From Crambe crambe (Eukaryota; Porifera; Demospongiae; Poecilosclerida; Crambeidae), in contig OZ004595.1 in assembly GCA_963924555.1 (NCBI GenBank), positions 1,178,001-1,242,000 of the forward strand: a stretch of DNA of 64,000 bases, read 5' to 3'. The notes beneath the pieces were generated by a model. It was not told where the DNA came from. It made no database searches and saw only the letters and a program-made list of their open reading frames with translations. Positions 38,095 to 47,026 of this stretch are shown piece after piece. Position 1 is the stretch's first letter, and the number at the start of each line of letters is the position of its first letter. The translations under genes were made by a program, and so were the position numbers.

Positions 38095-38233
38095 TATCAG
38101 ATGCAATCATGCAGCGCAGATAATTGAACTGCTGAGTCAGCGCACGTGGGCGCGACTTTGCCGCCGTGCACCCACGGCCACGTGGTTTGTTTACTTTTGG
38201 CTTGCAGGAACTATCGATCATTTTAAATGGAGC

Positions 38234-41200
38234 ATGTCTGAAAGGGCAGGCACCAATTCACCAGAAAATCAAAGGCCCAAAACCAGCCACCTCCCTTCTC
38301 CATCAAAGCACTCTTCATTCAGCCCCAAAGCAAGTCCAACGAAATCCAAGGCTAGAAAATACAGTCCCAGAAAATTCAGCCCAAGGAAGCGTCCTCCAGA
38401 GCTCAATGGAAGTTTTAGAGGCAGTCCAAGAAAGAAATCTAGTAGTGAGGAGGGTAGAAGTGAGGTGTACTATTCTGCTAATTTCAAGGCAGTACTAAAG
38501 AGTTGTTTGGAGTCCTCCAATCCTGAACATCATGTTATCAGTCCTGAGGAAGTATCCATAGTTGATGGATATATGAACCTCAATGGTGAATTGAGCTGAT
38601 TGGGTTTGGTTTAATAGCTAAGTAGATATTGAATGACCTTTTAATAGTATGGGAGTGCTGTAATCTGTGAAAGATTCCTGGCTCCTGAGACTAAAGGTGT
38701 AAATTTTGTATTGGTGGAAAGTCTTGGGCCATACAACAATGAAGAAATACTGATACAAATCATCTTCTCTAAAGCTTTAAGTGCTGGCTAGGTTCTCTTA
38801 ATCGGAATGGTTACTTTAATGTACTTGCTTGCTCAGGTCCTCCTCAGCAGCTGTATGTCAGGTTGTTCCTGCGCAAACACCAGTGGATCAGAGTATCAAA
38901 GATAACGTATGACGATATTGCTGTTGATCTTGTTCCTGCATTGAACACGTTATGCAAGAAGAAATTCCTTGTGAAAGGTATGTATGTGATAAATGAAACT
39001 TGCCAAAATTGTGACCTTTCTGCTTGAAATAGAGTCTGATTTGAAAGATCCTTCTGTCGTTTTGAACTTACTTCAAGTAAACGAGGTCAAAAGTGTCTGC
39101 AAGCAGTTGCACATGTCACAGTCAGTGGTGACAGCGTCTAAGCAAAAGATGATCGACGCTCTCTTCAAGCATGACAGAGAACATCACCCTCTCTTTGGAA
39201 AGTCACAGTTCATGTCTACTGTCGTTGCAAGGTAATTCCTTCCTGCCCCCTCCCCCCAGTTCCCATTCAGCCCCTTGTAATTTTCACCCCTCCACGTACC
39301 ATCCAGGTCAAAGTTGATTTTAGGGGGATGCGTAAAGATTTCTCCAGAACGAGCTGAGGTCTTCTCAAAGATGATGTTACTCTTTTCCATCACTAACAGC
39401 TGGACAAGCCGAGATGAAGAAAATGACTTTTCACAAATCATGTGAGTTGGTGGTAGAAGGGATTTTGTGGGTGATTGAACAAGAATCTGAGCCCTTTCAT
39501 ACAGATTTCAGATGTTGCAAGTTAATATAGGGAGATTGGTGTATGCAAATTATGAAATTCAAACCACAAAGCCGCTCTTCAAGGACAAGAAATCCTTTGA
39601 GACGTAAAGTGGACCTTTGAATACTTGACTGTGATATATATTTTGTTGTCGTTTTAGCTACTTTCAAGCTGTTAAGAGTGAGCATGAGCTACAGCAATCT
39701 ATTGAGAATTCAGAACATAACGTAGCAAATTTGATTCTACGGAATGAGAGAAAGGCCTTGGAGGATGCTCTTGAACTCCATAGTAATTTCTTGTGTGTAA
39801 GAGTGAAATCATAAAATCATATTTATGTATTGTGGCACCACACAGGTTCTGACTTGTCTACTACTTCTTTTCTCCTTCGCTTCACCTGTGGACACGTTTG
39901 CACGAGAACTCTCTCACATGGAGTTGAGTACTTGGAGAGATGCGAAAAGTACTCGGAGGCCAATGAGATGCTGGAATTTCTTTTGTCACAGACCACATTT
40001 AATACTCACTCTAGAAGGAAGTGGTGGGAACGACTTGCTCTCAATTGTGATTATCATTTGAAGGATAAAACCAAGGCAAGCCTTCCCCTCCTTGATTTAG
40101 ATGGGGGGAGGTGGAGAGGTGGGAAGGGAGAGGAGGGAAGGCGGTGAGGTAGGAGGAGGAGGGAGAAGGCTTGGTCAATCATCTCTATTCCTTCAATTAG
40201 TCTAAATTGTGACATTAGCATACATGCATAAAGTGTGAAACTTCACACTTCTTGTAGACGACAACATTTGTGATGGAAGAACCTAATAAGACAAAAAAAT
40301 GATGAACCAGCAGGTCTAAACACTAGTAGGTGCAGCTGGTGTACACACATACCTTAAATCTGTGACCTTATTGGCTCCAATTAGGATGGAAGGATTCACA
40401 AAATATTTGCATATATATAGTGGCAGTTGCATAGCAACAGTCGAGGGGAAGTCAACTAACATGCTCTCCACTTTATGATTTGATCATACTAATGTGCTTG
40501 TGTTGAATGTGCTTTCCACTTTGTGATTTGAAACATTGCAGTGTTTGGAAGTGATACAAAGAGGTCTCCATGATGATCACATCTCTCAAGCTGCCAAACT
40601 CTCCCTGGTACAAAGGGCTCGGAGGATCTTACTGTCCAAGTCCTCTCTATCGCGGAAGAGAAAGAGTTCCAACAGAGATGCCAATCATCTTATTATTAAG
40701 GACGTGAAGCTGGGGAGTTTTACGCTGGAGGATTTTCCTGAGATCAATATCATTCAAGCTCCTGAAGTAAATATGGATAAGAATTAATTTTTGTTCTAAA
40801 TTATCCTCTCCATTATGATCCACAAAGATTTATGGTGGGATTACTTCTTTGTATTGTTTTTGTTGTTGTATTCCATTGGTGGTGCATGCTGTATGGAAAG
40901 GGGTGATTACTGTAGCCAGCTGAGTTTTGACTATTTTCCTTAGATCTCTATCGATGGCAAACAGCTTCACACTGATTCGGGGCCTTTCTTCCTCACCAAA
41001 CCCACGCCTGGTGACAAGTACTCGTCCCACTCTCAATCACTGCTGGGTGTTGAAGGCTATGCCATTGACCACTACATGAGAGAGAAAAGCTGGCCTTGTG
41101 CTATTCATGCAGAAAACACCACCTTCTCTATGTTGTTTGCTGTGCTCATGTGGGACGCTATATTTGCACCAATTGCTGATGTTTTCAGAGCTCCATTCCA

Positions 41201-42453
41201 GGTCAGTAACACAAGTTTGATTAGTGTCAGAGTATACTGCAGATGTCCTTAGGATATTACAGTATACTGCAGATGTCCTTAGGATATTACAGTATACTGT
41301 AAATGTCCTTAGGATATTACAGTATACTGCAGATGTCCTTAGGATATTACAGTATACTGAGAGTGATGTCATAATCTACAATGTGCTATGTTTATGCAGA
41401 GTGCCCCACTGGATCTGTTTAGTGAGTGCTTTTATGCAAGCAGGAAGGAAATGATTGACGCTCGACTTCAGTGGATGAGAAGCACCAGTGAAGAGGTGAA
41501 TTAGCTTACTAGTCCAGGAAGTGGGTCAAGTTGCTTCTTTTCGATTCTCAGGAGATTTCCAGTGCTATCGAAGATTGTTGGACACATAATTCCGGCTGTG
41601 CTTGTGTCGGAGTCAACTGGGACTTGTTCCCGTCTGCAGTGGAAGATGCTAAAGTACGTAGGGAACTCCCCTGGACAGCCAATTTTTACCTTCTAAAGAA
41701 CCTGACCACTTACAAAAAAGAAGCTCCCTTACTACACTTTAGAGAGAATTGATTTACAAAAAGTGGATGTTCTATTCTGACTTATATTCTCCACTTTATA
41801 CTAATGCATGTACTGGAAGTGTTACACTCTTCATTGCCTATAGGACCTCTCTCTTCATTGCCTATAAGACCTCTCTCTTCATTGCCTATAGGACCTCTCT
41901 CTTCATTGCCTATAGGACCTCTCTCTTTATTGCCTATAGGACATTGCTTTGTGCTTGGGCCAAGAGATCTTGTGCAACATCTGTGACCTGTACTGCAAGA
42001 ACTATTCAACTGTTTGCAGCGGTCTGCCTGACCTCACCCTGTGGGACCCAGTGAAAAAGACATACAAAGTATAGTTGAAATAAAGAACGGTGCTTGGTAT
42101 TTAAGATCAAATACAGTAAAGAACTTGAGGGTGCATGTAGTAGATAATAATAGTCCAATGGGGCAATCTATGCCATCCCTACTTAGAGAGCACTGTCACT
42201 CTCTGATACTGTGGAACAGATCCTCTTTAGCATCCTATTTTGTTTGAATCTTGCATGTTTTTTGATATTGTTGTGTTTGTGATTGTTGTTACTATTATCA
42301 TAGTTAGTTGAGGTCAAGGGTCCAGGAGATAAGCTATCAAGCAAGCAGATGGTGTGGTTGTCTCGGCTGGCCACGTGGAACTGCCCTGTGGAAGTTTGCA
42401 GAGTCAGAGGCAAGCGAAATACTTTCTGTTCTGCCAACCACGATTCACTATGA
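38234..42453 (+). CDS. FAN1: Fanconi-associated nuclease 1 (FAN1)
   Basis: Thirteen exons: 38234-38585, 38837-38977, 39033-39231, 39307-39441, 39505-39603, 39658-39794, 39846-40075, 40542-40766, 40944-41201, 41400-41495, 41552-41653, 41940-42068, 42304-42453; 750 residues (human 1017). FAN1 is a structure-specific nuclease for interstrand crosslink repair. The N-terminus is disordered with SPRK-type motifs; the UBZ zinc finger of vertebrate FAN1 is not visible. A SAP-like region lies near 165-230, then a TPR-like helical region ([31 protein letters not shown]), and a VRR-NUC domain with catalytic PD (GLPDLTLW, Asp689) and ExK (LVEVKG, Glu704, Lys706), so the active site is intact. The intron after exon 7 is a GC-AG intron; exon 6 uses gtgtaa. 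The intron before exon 12 ends in an array of acceptor copies. Confidence 0.93.
41231..41360. repeat. 30-bp tandem repeat, four copies
   Basis: Four nearly identical units starting agtatactgcagatgtcctt fill most of FAN1 intron 9; copy three has one substitution. A fifth unit is cut short. Confidence 0.93.
41831..41939 (+). repeat. 24-bp tandem repeat of a 3' splice site, five copies
   Basis: Five units of cattgcctataggacctctc... each contain a cctatag acceptor (one copy reads cctataag). The last unit supplies the real acceptor of FAN1 exon 12. The unit length is a multiple of three, but each unit ends in an in-frame TAG, so using an upstream copy would stop translation. Confidence 0.85.
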
Positions 42454-43065
42454 TATTTCTTCTCTTTGTAGCTGTATAAATGTCATTGTGGGACAATCTG
42501 AATTGCCTGAATTCATCTCTACCTATGCTTATACAAGTTGCATGGGTATTTTCAATTTTTATCCCTTGTTTAATGTAGCCAGACACTCTTGTAGGTAGTG
42601 ACAGTTCAGCTAGATAAAATTACCCACTTCAATAGTTGTGCAACAGCAGTCCTGATTAGATAAGCAGTCAGTATTGTTTTGGGCTGATATCTTGTCCAAG
42701 GATCAAAATAGTTTCAAACAAACTTCAGAAGTTCAAAACCTATCCTTGTCAATGATCTGTTACTAAAAATAGGAGTCATTATTATTGTCAGCTGACTGTA
42801 TGTTTCATATACTGTATCTGTCAAAATGATTGCTAACTCTATCATGTTGATTCATAAAATTTGGATTGGCCATGTTGGTCTCTATGTGATTTACACATCC
42901 TTGGACCTATAGTCTCAGGTCATGTACTTTGAGGTTAGGCAAATAAATTTATTTTTTCTCCTTTCTTATATGCAGGCAGGATGAAATAAACTTAAACATA
43001 TGTTAAACTACCTCAGTATTCTATGCTGGCATCTCAGTATACTATCCATCATACTGTAATGGCAT

Positions 43066-43168
43066 AGTATACAAAGATAAACAGCAGTGTACTGGGATTC
43101 TAGTATACAAAGATAAACAGCAGTATACTGGGATTCAGTATACAAAGATAAACAGCAGTATACTGAGG
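43066..43168. repeat. 35-bp tandem repeat, three copies
   Basis: Three units of agtatacaaagataaacagc followed by agtrtactgggattc. The core agtatac also starts the unit of the unrelated 30-bp repeat at 41231. Confidence 0.85.
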
Positions 43169-43789
43169 ATATACAAGTTTATTCAATTCTGTCAAAATAG
43201 GGCATTAAACAAGTAATTTATTTTGAACTTAGATTTATATTTTACTTCTCCATAATATAAATTCTGGATTGGCTGTAAGCAAAAGCAAATGTTACATCAC
43301 TCCCTTAACCTCAATATTATGTCGTTCCCTTAACCTCATTATAGTCACATGAATTTCCATACCAGAGATGAAGTATATTTCTTATAATCCCATTAGAAGT
43401 CTATATATTATGCTGGAAATTTATGGTATGGTAACACCATTCTGTATGTGCCTTATGAAGTTATGGCAGTACCAAATGCATGGACCCCTCTGCAAACAAA
43501 ATCCATTGATAACCTTCGAGTGTCATGTGGTAGAGTTGGTTTATGTGAGGATACCACTGCCTCATGTATATATATATATATATCAAATACAGAATTGACA
43601 ATTTCAATTTTAAGGGTGGCATTTTGCTAAAAAAAACAACAAACCTTTGGTTTTGAAATTGCAATGCCACACTCCTTTCCCCCAGTTTCAAGCTGTGAGC
43701 ACACAGCTAATGAATAAATAAATAAAAAAATAAAAAAAACAAATTGTTTTTTTCTAACATGCTTCCTCCATAGGTAATATTAGAGATTA

Positions 43790-43975
43790 CTAATTACAAT
43801 CTAGGCTTCTTTTTTTTTTCTTTTTTTCTTTTTTTCCATTTCTTGTGAAGTTGTTTGTTTTTTTGTTTGTTTTTTTTTGTTTTTGTTTTTTTCCATTTCT
43901 TGTGAAGTTTTGTTTTTGTTTTTTTGTTGTTTTTTTGTTGTTGTTGTTTGTTGTTTTTTTTGCCCTTTAACTTGC
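43790..43975. repeat. T-rich low-complexity block
   Basis: Poly-T runs broken by G or C, with two copies of ccatttcttgtgaag (about 43837 and 43892), pointing to a local duplication. Confidence 0.8.
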
Positions 43976-44403
43976 AGAATGGAGTCTTCAAATCCTTTAA
44001 AATTTTCAGTATCAAATTATTATTACAAAATGCCTTATGCATGACAGCGCTCATCCAACCTTCACAGAAAGAGGTTTTTTTTTCTCTGCTGGCAAACTCT
44101 TTTTTGATACACAACAAACAGATTCTTTAAAAGACTACTCTGTACTATAGTACATGCTGAAATGGGGTAAGTAAATTGAATAGGTAGTGTGGAATCATCT
44201 AAGCTATAGAGTTAGTGTGAAGAGAAGTGGAGTGTAATGTAGGATTCAGTGGATTTGGGAGTTTGTTGATTTTACTGACTCAGTCTCTTCTTTTTTCTTC
44301 AGACTACACTTGCTGCAGCATTCACTTCAGTGGAGATCTGTAGAGGCAAGATATTTCTAGTCACCTTCTGCTATAAGAATTAATTTAATGTGCATATAAG
44401 CTA

Positions 44404-44634
44404 TTACAAGTGACCGTGATGCTCCTTCTCCTCTTGGAGGGACTCGAACAGAAAGAATACCCACTTTGGATGTTTCCTTCGCAGCATTTCCAACAGCAGA
44501 CCTACAGCACTCTCTCTTAAGCCCTGATCCCACCTTGAAGTTAGGAATGTGTACTCCTCTCCTGTTAGTAGCTTACGACCACACAAGATTGGTTGGAATA
44601 TCAATGAATTGAGTCATAGCTTTGTAATCTTGCA
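44404..44634 (-). pseudogene. CARD-like domain exon, probably a relic
   Basis: The minus-strand frame ending at 44404 encodes about 70 residues that look like helices 2-5 of a caspase recruitment domain: RKLLTGEEYTFLTS, then RESAVGLLLEMLRRK, then WVFFLFESLQEEKEHHGHL (compare LTDEEYEEL, RHLLDLLRTRG, AFEVFLQALRE in CARDs). The frame is closed just upstream by a stop near 44620, no good acceptor was found, and the first helix is poor. It ends before a full last helix unless it splices at the gtaata after HGHL. No neighbouring exons were found in the surrounding 4 kb. Most likely an orphaned exon of an immune or cell-death gene. A live gene with exons I missed is possible. Confidence 0.5.
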
Positions 44635-44994
44635 ATGAGAGTGAAGTGTCACTTTCAGTTTTCTCTTGACAACATGTATAATATTCTGGTCTAATGTTAT
44701 CACCTGCTGCCTCTCATTTGTTTTTCCATGACTGCTAAGCTAAACTAAAGCTGTCAAATCCCTTTGCCTTTTTATAACCAAGAGCAATGTAATGTTTGTG
44801 TAACACTTTTATGCATAATGAAAGCAAAACTGTATAATTTCTGGCATAATAGGTACTCCCAAGGATCAGGCATAATGGGTGAATTTTCAGTATGCAAAAG
44901 TGTTGGTAGAGGCTGTATTTTTAATGTTGGCCCATGGTTTAACAAGTTCTGCTTTATTTATAATAATAACTTTTTTATATGATAGGTATCATAA

Positions 44995-45165
44995 GCCCCG
45001 TTTACATGAGGGCTCTAACCCGGATTCGACCCGGATTCGCTTCAAGTGTGAACGGTGCCAACCTGGATTCCAATCCGGGTAGCCCAACCCACATCAATTA
45101 GGTGGATTGGAATCCGGATTGAATCTCAACCCGGGTTGGGCGTACATGTAAACACGGCTATACAA
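44995..45165. repeat. TIR element (agccccgtttacatg ends)
   Basis: Left end agccccgtttacatg and right end catgtaaacacggct are inverted repeats with two mismatches, flanked on both sides by ata/ta, which may be a TA target duplication. The inside repeats variants of acccggattcgacccgg and gattggaatccggatt, themselves inverted. About 170 bp, non-coding. Confidence 0.65.
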
Positions 45166-45167
45166 GA

Positions 45168-45488
45168 TTGATTAAATATTATCGAGGAGTAGTAGTTAGT
45201 AGTTACGATGCCTTTATTTGGTGTGTTGTTTTAGTTTTGGCTAACGCTTCTGTTCCTTTGAGTTGTAATTTTGTGGGGGAATTTCTTTCTTTATTGGCAG
45301 CTCTTGAATGTAGCTTTTTAGTTGGTATTTTGGCATCTTCGGGGGTAGTATTATCGACAGGTTATTCAATTTATATGTTTTGGGGGAGTTTCAAAGTATT
45401 TAGGGATTTTACCCGGCGGGAATTTTATAGTTTACTACCTCTAATAGTATTAATAGATTTGTTGGGAATAAGTCCATGTTTTAATTAA
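45168..45488 (+). pseudogene. nad4: nad4 3' fragment of mitochondrial origin
   Basis: An open frame of 106 residues matches the C-terminal third of NADH dehydrogenase subunit 4: IKYYRG, LANASVPLSCNFVGEFLSLL (nearly invariant in animal mitochondria), GVVLSTGYSIYMF, then DFTRREFYSLLPLIVLIDLL and a natural-looking stop. The N-terminal two thirds are missing. It has no start, targeting peptide or splice site, so it cannot work in the nucleus. The good state of the frame suggests fairly recent transfer. Confidence 0.88.
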
Positions 45489-45646
45489 AGATTCTATTAT
45501 TCTTGTTTAATATTTAATTGAGGTAAAGAAAGAATAATTGGGTGTGTTAATAGGCATTATTGTTTAGGGTGGTAAGGAGAAAGTTGGGGTGAAAGAAAGG
45601 GGGTTGACGTATGAGCATTGTTGTTATATGATGGTAATTGTTAGTT

Positions 45647-45714
45647 GAAGACTTAATATGGTAGAGCAGAGGATTTTTAGTCCTTAGGTTTTTGGTTCAA
45701 GTCCAGAGGTTTTG
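45647..45714 (+). tRNA. trnK: Mitochondrial trnK(ttt) copy, decayed
   Basis: Anticodon arm gagga-tttttag-tcctt gives anticodon TTT. The T-arm tttgg-ttcaagt-ccaga pairs fully, and the acceptor stem gaagact/ggttttg pairs at six of seven positions with wobble. The D-arm is shortened. It lies within the NUMT and is not expected to function. Confidence 0.6.
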
Positions 45715-46027
45715 GAGCTTGGTGATTAAGGGTTTCATAGAATAAGAGGTTTGAACTGTTTTTGGTAGAGAGAGTTTAGTATGAATTGTTGGATTTTAAG
45801 ATTAAGTTAGTTGATAAGATAAATAGGTTTTTAAAGAGGTTGGATATAGAATTTTTACTAGAGAGATGGTATAAGGTTAGTGCGATTGTTTAGGAACTTT
45901 TGATTGAAAAAGTTTAGGTGTTGGTGGGAGTCGGTTTTTAAAAGTATTATGTAATAAATTATTTGTTTTTTAGTGATTAGAGTGCATATTTTTTAAATGA
46001 TAGGTTATATAGAGGGCGTGTAACAGG

Positions 46028-46085
46028 GGTATGTTAATATGGTTTTCAGGGCTGAGATTTGCAGGTTCGAGTCCTGTCCATGCTA
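46028..46085 (+). tRNA. Mitochondrial tRNA remnant, identity unclear
   Basis: Acceptor stem ggtatgt/ccatgct and T-arm gcagg-ttcgagt-cctgt are recognisable, but only about 26 nt lie between them, so the D-arm and anticodon arm are partly deleted and the anticodon cannot be read. Confidence 0.4.
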
Positions 46086-46165
46086 GGACAGTAAGAATTG
46101 TGAGAAGAGTTAGTTGTATATATATTCCTATGTCTGGCATGAGTTGGTTTGATAATTTGGGGTAT

Positions 46166-46240
46166 TATCTTTGTGGTGGAATTGGTAGATGCATCAGACT
46201 TAAAATTTGGTTTTTATGGGTTCAAGTCCCATTAGGGATA
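46166..46240 (+). tRNA. trnL: Mitochondrial trnL(taa) copy, cloverleaf intact
   Basis: Acceptor stem tatcttt/agggata pairs over all seven positions (two G-T). D-arm ggtggaattggtagatgca is followed by anticodon loop ac-ttaaaat with anticodon TAA. The T-arm atggg-ttcaagt-cccat is perfect. Part of the NUMT; the structure is intact, although a nuclear RNA polymerase III A/B-box promoter would be needed for expression. Confidence 0.78.
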
Positions 46241-46241
46241 T

Positions 46242-46299
46242 GGATATATGGCTTAATGTTGAGTGTGGCTTTGATAAGGCTGAGGTTGTGGGTTCAAGC
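46242..46299 (+). tRNA. trnI: Mitochondrial trnI(gat), 3' truncated
   Basis: The 5' part and anticodon arm tggct-ttgataa-ggctg (anticodon GAT) are followed by ttgtgggttcaagc. The gene stops in the T-arm, which marks the right edge of the NUMT. Confidence 0.62.
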
Positions 46300-46300
46300 A

Positions 46301-47026
46301 GATCCTCTGAAAAATTTTAGACATCTGCAGCCTGTGAAAGGGTATTTTTTAATTTTTTAATGAAATTCTTTAGAAGACAGTGGAAGTATAACTCTGTGCT
46401 TATCGAAGAATTTTGAGCATAATTAAAGCAGTTTCAGCACAATAGGTAAAGTTTCAGCATAATAGGCAAAATGGAGCATAGCCCAGGACTCGCATACATA
46501 TACAGGCTCATTATCTCTCAGTGCTTGCTTGGTATTTATATAAAAGAGTGTGAATTAGACCTTTTTAAAAAAATCACTCTACTCGAGCTCCATGTGTTTT
46601 AATGCATGATGCATTCAAATGATGCCATAATGCATGATGTAATGCACTCACCTTTGGCTCATGCATGTGCACCTTGAGCACTATACATCACTATTCTCAT
46701 GCAGGTGCATTAAAACATTTAAGAGTGGAACTAAAGCAGAATGATCAACAACTCAAATGTTATTGCAGAAAAATGGATATTGCAGAGAAAAGCATAGCAC
46801 ACCTACCCTGCATTACAAAATGATAAACAATTCATTTCATTCAGTAGTTCAGAACTGCTAAGTGGTGTGTCAAAAGCAGAATGGGAAAAAAAAAAAAAGT
46901 ATTGAAATTAATCAAATACTACTATCATATTGGAATTGACTAGAATGGGAAACTAAGTCGAATCTGTCAAAATTAATTACATGCTGGCTAAAAATTCATT
47001 CAAATTTCATGTGATTGGCATGTGAC
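46301..47026. other. Spacer between NUMT and vinculin 3' end
   Basis: About 725 bp, AT-rich. It holds short direct repeats (tttcagcaYaataggYaaa near 46430-46470) and an inverted pair gtgttttaatgca / tgcattaaaaca (about 46593 and 46705) that may be the ends of a further small element. A 14-bp A run lies near 46887. No gene. Confidence 0.45.

Larger units (their letters stand above)
37087..38233. other. Spacer between NUPR and FAN1
   Basis: About 1.15 kb. The left half is the NUPR 3' end and featureless AT-rich DNA. The right half is almost wholly inverted-repeat DNA (37653-37970 and 37994-38094, listed separately), which leaves about 140 bp for the FAN1 promoter. Confidence 0.5.
42454..44320. 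other. Gene-free repetitive DNA downstream of FAN1
   Basis: AT-rich DNA with the FAN1 3' end (an AATAAA lies near 42944), a 35-bp tandem repeat (43066-43168), a (TA)n run near 43567 and a T-rich low-complexity block (43790-43975). No open frame has coding character; the lysine-rich frame here is just the complement of the T-rich block. Confidence 0.5.
45168..46300 (+). other. Nuclear insertion of mitochondrial DNA (NUMT)
   Basis: About 1.1 kb with the composition and gene content of a sponge mitochondrial genome: the 3' end of nad4, then a T/G-rich stretch of decayed tRNA genes on the same strand, including trnK(ttt), trnL(taa) and the front of trnI(gat). The insertion begins inside nad4 and ends inside the T-arm of trnI, so both ends are random breakpoints, as expected for a NUMT. 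Many positions look like C-to-T changes. No rRNA or second protein gene is recognisable in 45490-45640 or 45720-46020. Confidence 0.85.

Noticed and set aside
39825-40061. Plus-strand frame [18 protein letters not shown] as FAN1 exon 7
   Set aside because: Another frame of the same exon gives the FAN1 match ([20 protein letters not shown]) and correct phase at the next junction.
41231-41360. CRISPR-like regular repeats (also 49091-49466)
   Set aside because: Head-to-tail units without unique spacers, inside animal introns: ordinary tandem repeats.
41940-42000. FAN1 exon 12 read in the frame [14 protein letters not shown]
   Set aside because: It needs an alternative donor at 41657 and meets a TGA; the frame [15 protein letters not shown] continues in phase to GLPDLTLW.
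43794-44117. Lysine-rich minus-strand frame
   Set aside because: Complement of a T-rich low-complexity block.
45168-45488. Nuclear membrane-protein gene at 45168
   Set aside because: The sequence is the nad4 C-terminus, continuous with mitochondrial tRNA genes, and has no start or splice context.
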